DNA from: Candidatus Aminicenantota bacterium
GTDB lineage: Bacteria > Acidobacteriota > Aminicenantia > UBA2199
Direction of reading: 5' to 3'
Assembly: GCA_030639705.1 (NCBI GenBank)
Contig: DAOWKX010000267.1
Span: forward strand, 1-16,791
Length of the DNA stretch: 16,791 nucleotides
The position numbers were made by a program, and so were the translations under genes. Of the stretch, positions 13,511 to 16,791 are shown in pieces. The first letter of the stretch is position 1. Every line of letters begins with the position of its first letter. The notes beneath the pieces were generated by a model that was given only the letters and a program-made list of their open reading frames with translations, did not search any database and was not told where the DNA came from.

Positions 13511-15058
13511 ATGCAGCTACACCATGAATTTATTAGGACAGCCAAAAAGAATGGTAAGAGATTTGCGATAATTGACCGCACTCTGGGCCGAAAAGTATCC
13601 TACTCCAAAGCACTGATTGGGGCTCTCATCCTGATGAAGAAACTGAAATCCTATAAAGAGGGCTTTATCGGGGTGATGATTCCCAATTCTGCGGGGTCCA
13701 TACTCACTATTCTGGGTATTGTTCTTTCAGGTAAAGTTCCGGTGATGATTAATTATTCCACCGGCGCAGCTGAGAATTGTGAATATGCACAAAAAAAATG
13801 CGGTTTTAAAATCATCATTACCTCCCGGGCGTTGCTCGAGAAAATCGGGTGTCGTTTGGTTCCGGGGATGGTATTTATTGAAGATATTATGGATAAAATT
13901 ACCACAAAGGATAAGTTAAAAGCGGCTATTCAGTCAAAATTGCCCACAAAACTGCTGTTAAAGAGTATTTATCAGGGTGAACCGGATGATGATGTTGTGA
14001 TTTTATTCACCAGCGGCAGTGAAAAAGACCCCAAAGCTGTTCAATTAACCCATAAAAATTTGTTTTCCAATATTGATGCTATCTTGACGAAATTTAAGAT
14101 TTCCAGAGATGATATCATGTTAGGTATTTTGCCTTTTTTTCATGTTTTTGGACAAAATACCAATTTATGGCTTCCCTTGAATTATGGCATGGCTGTAGTC
14201 ACCTATGCCAATCCTCTGGAATATGATAAAGTGTGCCAGATCATCAGGGAGGAAAAAGTAACCATCATGCTGGCCACTCCTGTATTTTTTAGCGGGTACC
14301 TCAGGAAATCCAATCCGGGAGATTTCGAAACAGTATGGCTAGCGGTTACGGGAGCAGATAAATTATCAGAAGGGCTCAGAAAATCCTTTATCGAGAAACA
14401 TGATCTTGAGATATTCGAGGGTTATGGTACAACGGAAACCAGTCCGGTCATTTCAGTGAATGGTCCTGGAGAAAACAAAGCCGGCAGTATCGGCAAACCC
14501 CTTCCTAACCTTCAGGTCAAAATCACCGATATTGCATCCGGTAAGGTCCTGAGTCCCGGTCAGGAAGGGAAAATCGAGGTGAAGGGTGATCTGGTAATGA
14601 AAGGATATTTTGATGATATTGAAGAGACATCATTGAGAATTGAAGATGGTTGGTATGATACCGGAGATATGGGGATAATGGATGAGGAAGGATTTCTCTG
14701 GCATCGGGGAAGATTGAAGCGTTTCGTAAAAATCGGTGGCGAAATGGTTTCCCTGGTAAGAATTGAATCAGAATTAGATGACCTGATTCCTGATGAGGTT
14801 GATTATTGTGTGGTGGAGGTCCCGGATTCACTCAAGGGTGCCAGAATTGTTGTGGCCATAACCAAAGCCATCGATACCGATGATGTTTTAAGAAAATTAA
14901 CCAAAAGATTACCCAATATTTCCTTGCCCAGGCAATTTGTGTTGCTAAATGACCTTCCCAAGATGGGGAGCGGCAAGGTTGATTTTAGAACCGCCACGGA
15001 TATAGTTCGTGATAAATTGAACAAAAATAATAATCGAAAGAGTGAAGGGGAAAAATAA
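13511..15058 (+). CDS. AMP-forming acyl-ACP/acyl-CoA synthetase, Aas-like
   Basis: This 515-residue member of the ANL adenylating superfamily most resembles the acyl-ACP synthetase half of Aas, which activates fatty acids with ATP for lysophospholipid re-acylation. The motifs appear in order: P-loop FTSGSEKDPK (166-175) with LTHKN after it, FFHVFGQ (209-215), GYGTTET (304-310), WYDTGDMG (381-388), the hinge RGRLKRFVKIGGEMVSL (399-415, very Aas-like), and the catalytic lysine K489 in MGSGKVDF. Bifunctional Aas carries an N-terminal PlsC-type acyltransferase of about 200 residues, which is absent here. The protein is therefore ligase-only, and its acceptor (ACP or CoA) is uncertain. It has no clear membrane segment. 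It has its own promoter and a strong ribosome site, and no partner gene follows on the same strand. Confidence 0.82.
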   Translation: MQLHHEFIRTAKKNGKRFAIIDRTLGRKVSYSKALIGALILMKKLKSYKEGFIGVMIPNSAGSILTILGIVLSGKVPVMINYSTGAAENCEYAQKKCGFKIIITSRALLEKIGCRLVPGMVFIEDIMDKITTKDKLKAAIQSKLPTKLLLKSIYQGEPDDDVVILFTSGSEKDPKAVQLTHKNLFSNIDAILTKFKISRDDIMLGILPFFHVFGQNTNLWLPLNYGMAVVTYANPLEYDKVCQIIREEKVTIMLATPVFFSGYLRKSNPGDFETVWLAVTGADKLSEGLRKSFIEKHDLEIFEGYGTTETSPVISVNGPGENKAGSIGKPLPNLQVKITDIASGKVLSPGQEGKIEVKGDLVMKGYFDDIEETSLRIEDGWYDTGDMGIMDEEGFLWHRGRLKRFVKIGGEMVSLVRIESELDDLIPDEVDYCVVEVPDSLKGARIVVAITKAIDTDDVLRKLTKRLPNISLPRQFVLLNDLPKMGSGKVDFRTATDIVRDKLNKNNNRKSEGEK

Positions 15059-15070
15059 TTTCCTGTTTAT

Positions 15071-15088
15071 TGTCACCTGGCTGTCACC
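15071..15088. repeat. short direct repeat between convergent genes
   Basis: TGTCACC occurs twice (15071-15077 and 15082-15088) separated by TGGC, in the 32-base gap between two convergent genes. It does not form a hairpin and no terminator is visible. It may be chance. Confidence 0.4.
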
Positions 15089-15090
15089 CC

Positions 15091-16242
15091 TCAACCGTTG
15101 CTAAAAAATGATTTTATTTTCCCGGCTCCCTGTTGAATAACAGAAAAGTCAAGGGCAATGTTTATTCTGACATACTGTTTCTGGGTGTGAGAAAAATTTT
15201 CCCCCGGAACAATTCCCACTTTGACTCGTTTGTACAGTTCAAGGGCAAACCGGTATCCATCTTGATAGTTGTCTGGAAGCCCGGCCCATAAGAAATACCC
15301 TCCCCCGATTTCAGGAATGGTGAAATTCAATTCTTCAAGGACTCCTTTCATAAACAGATATGATTGTCTGCATTTGCTTCGTATGGAGTCGAGATATTTA
15401 ATACCGAAGTTGAATTGGCTGAGGTAATCGACTATCACACTCTGGAACAGTGTCGGGGCGCTTAAACCGGTGTAATCGTGGATGGCCCTGATTTTAGCCA
15501 TATGTGTTTTTTCGGCTATAACATATCCTATTCTCCATCCTGTGATACTGAGCATCTTTGAAAATGAGCCGATGTAGAATAGTTTGTCATACCCCTTGAA
15601 AATGGAAGAAACCTGAAGGGGATTAAAGGGTCTTTCATGGAAAAATATGTCCATATAAACAGCATCAAAAATGATGAAGAAATCCATTTTTTTGGAAAGA
15701 GTGATGAGTTTGGTTACTTCATCTTTTTCCCATACTTTTCCCAGAGGATTACCGGGGGAAGTTACGAAGACAATCTTTACTTTCTTTTCACGTATGACCT
15801 CTTCAAGTCTCTTGAAATTGATAGTCAGGTCTTTTTCAAAATCAAAGTATTCAAATGGAATATTCAGGGTTTTTGCCAATTCCGGGTAGCTTTCATAAAC
15901 TGGGGTAAACGAGAGTGCAGAATAGGGTGATAGCAATCGGGTGGTCAGGTAAAAAAAAGTGAGGAAGATACCCTCCGTGGCTCCCTGGACAACAACAAAA
16001 TTATCGCTCTTAACAGGAGAATATTGAGAATACTGTTTTGCCAGAAGATTCAATAAATCAAAGTCACCGTTTCCAGGGGCATACTGTTGAAGGTGGTGAT
16101 GACCTGATTTTTTTTTTAATATTTGGAGCAGTTCAGAAGGGGGAGGAAAACCGGGTTTTCCCTGAGCCAAATTTATCCCCCCTTTTTGGACAACCAACCG
16201 ACTGAAATAACCAATCAAAGATCCGCTGGTTTTCTTCATCAT
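15091..16242 (-). CDS. PLP-dependent class I/II aminotransferase
   Basis: This 383-residue fold-type I aminotransferase has all the cofactor and substrate residues. N165 is in SPGNPLGKVW, D193 and Y196 are in IIFDAVYMD, and the Schiff-base lysine K229 is in GSFSKMLSITGWRIGY (R237 contacts the PLP phosphate). R359 in QYVRINIA binds the substrate carboxylate. The N-terminal INLAQGKPGFPPP and QQYAPGNGDFDL blocks resemble the kynurenine/methionine/aspartate aminotransferase branch, but the amino donor cannot be settled. The ATG at 16242 is directly followed by a second ATG (16239), and neither has a clear Shine-Dalgarno. A 35-base gap separates it from the TPR gene upstream, so co-transcription is likely. 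Confidence 0.92.
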   Translation of the reverse strand: MMKKTSGSLIGYFSRLVVQKGGINLAQGKPGFPPPSELLQILKKKSGHHHLQQYAPGNGDFDLLNLLAKQYSQYSPVKSDNFVVVQGATEGIFLTFFYLTTRLLSPYSALSFTPVYESYPELAKTLNIPFEYFDFEKDLTINFKRLEEVIREKKVKIVFVTSPGNPLGKVWEKDEVTKLITLSKKMDFFIIFDAVYMDIFFHERPFNPLQVSSIFKGYDKLFYIGSFSKMLSITGWRIGYVIAEKTHMAKIRAIHDYTGLSAPTLFQSVIVDYLSQFNFGIKYLDSIRSKCRQSYLFMKGVLEELNFTIPEIGGGYFLWAGLPDNYQDGYRFALELYKRVKVGIVPGENFSHTQKQYVRINIALDFSVIQQGAGKIKSFFSNG

Positions 16243-16277
16243 AAATCAAATTTAGTACTTCAATGATGGATAATAAA

Positions 16278-16791
16278 TTATGGGGTTTCTTCCAGAATCT
16301 TCAACAGGGTACTGGCCTCTCTGGCATACAGGGATTCAGGAAATTCACTAACAAGTTTATTCAGATTGGTTGCGGCTGATTTTTCTTGGTCTGCCCCTAT
16401 TTGAATTTTGGCGATCCGTAATAATATGAAATCTTTGGCGATTTCTGATTTTCCGTCTGCCAGCAGTTTGTTCAGTTTGTCGATGGCTTCCCGCTCTTGG
16501 TTAATAGCGTTCAAGATTTCTGCTTCCAGTAGTTTTTTCTGGTCATTGATGAGTTTGAGCTCGCTCCCGGAAAAGGTATCCAGGGTCTCTTTAGCCTTTT
16601 TAAAATCCCCTTTTCTGAAATAAAGGGAGGCAATTAATAAACGTGAGGCAGCCGAGATCCCCTTTTTATTTTTCAATTGCTTCAACTGGGAGATTTTCTG
16701 GTCGATAGCCAGGTTCTCCGAATTCTTTGTGGTAAGTGGCCGGGCATAGAGCGCGTTTTCGGGGGAGGTAGGCTGGGACTTGAATAAGACG
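16278..16791 (-). CDS. C-terminal part of a YfgM-like TPR protein (runs off right edge)
   Basis: The frame is open from the window edge to the TAA at 16278-16280, giving at least 170 residues with the N-terminus missing. A TTG at 16685 within the frame is not the likely start, because coding continues upstream through PTSPENALYARPL and LAIDQKISQ. The visible part has helical repeats of TPR type (LLIASLYFRKGDFKKAKETL, then FILLRIAKIQIGADQEKSA) and ends LVSEFPESLYAREASTLLK. This organisation resembles YfgM-like TPR_21 proteins, which have one N-terminal membrane anchor and help periplasmic protein traffic. The anchor would lie outside the window, so the family call is tentative. It precedes the aminotransferase gene by 35 bases. 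Confidence 0.7.
   Translation of the reverse strand, partial: VLFKSQPTSPENALYARPLTTKNSENLAIDQKISQLKQLKNKKGISAASRLLIASLYFRKGDFKKAKETLDTFSGSELKLINDQKKLLEAEILNAINQEREAIDKLNKLLADGKSEIAKDFILLRIAKIQIGADQEKSAATNLNKLVSEFPESLYAREASTLLKILEETP

Noticed and set aside
16278..16685. Complete 135-residue protein starting at TTG 16685
   Set aside because: The same frame remains open and protein-like to the window edge, so the TTG is an internal leucine codon and the gene is truncated by the window.
1..16791. CRISPR arrays, insertion sequences, phage or toxin-antitoxin modules
   Set aside because: No regularly spaced repeats, transposase or integrase motifs, terminal inverted repeats or small paired toxin/antitoxin frames were recognised on either strand.

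Overview
This AT-rich bacterial window is about 90% coding. It carries mostly housekeeping genes, with no phage, insertion sequence, CRISPR array or obvious recently acquired island. A lipoprotein with a classical lipobox, several polytopic membrane proteins, PlsY/GpsA lipid synthesis and a PilF-like TPR protein suggest a diderm (Gram-negative-type) bacterium. The sequence alone does not support a phylum assignment. Stop codons TAA, TGA and TAG are all used normally (TAA closes the 430-2703, pgpA, merR and 13511-15058 genes), so the standard bacterial code applies.

Layout. (1) 1-2703: two divergent membrane-protein genes. One runs off the left edge. The other is a large GT-C glycosyltransferase with a near-consensus promoter. 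(2) 2806-8785, all minus strand, is one long head-to-tail cluster: rpmB, a SLOG/TIGR00725 protein, truA, then (behind an internal promoter that makes a leaderless start) thpR, plsY, gpsA, an FHA-GAF-class III cyclase and a TPR lipoprotein. The last five genes overlap by 4-16 bases and are probably translationally coupled. (3) 8959-11149, minus strand: a tandem-MerR regulator gene and an overlapping B12-binding radical SAM gene. The radical SAM gene is interrupted by one in-frame TAA. The regulator's promoter carries a perfect inverted repeat exactly over the predicted transcription start. (4) 11327-13363, minus strand: tRNA-Lys(UUU), tRNA-Glu(UUC), rimO and pgpA. (5) 13511-15058, plus strand: a stand-alone acyl-ACP synthetase-like adenylating enzyme, convergent with (6) 15091-16791, minus strand: a PLP aminotransferase and the 3' part of a YfgM-like TPR protein that runs off the right edge.

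How the genes fit together. Four proteins serve glycerophospholipid metabolism: GpsA makes glycerol-3-phosphate, PlsY acylates it, PgpA dephosphorylates PGP, and the Aas-like ligase probably activates fatty acids. rpmB, truA, rimO, thpR and the two tRNAs serve translation and RNA. The features most worth a second look are the cyclase/TPR-lipoprotein pair locked by overlaps to gpsA-plsY, the tandem-MerR regulator with its apparent autoregulatory operator, the broken radical SAM gene it should control, and the leaderless thpR start. I see no clear evidence of a wholly new multi-gene system.
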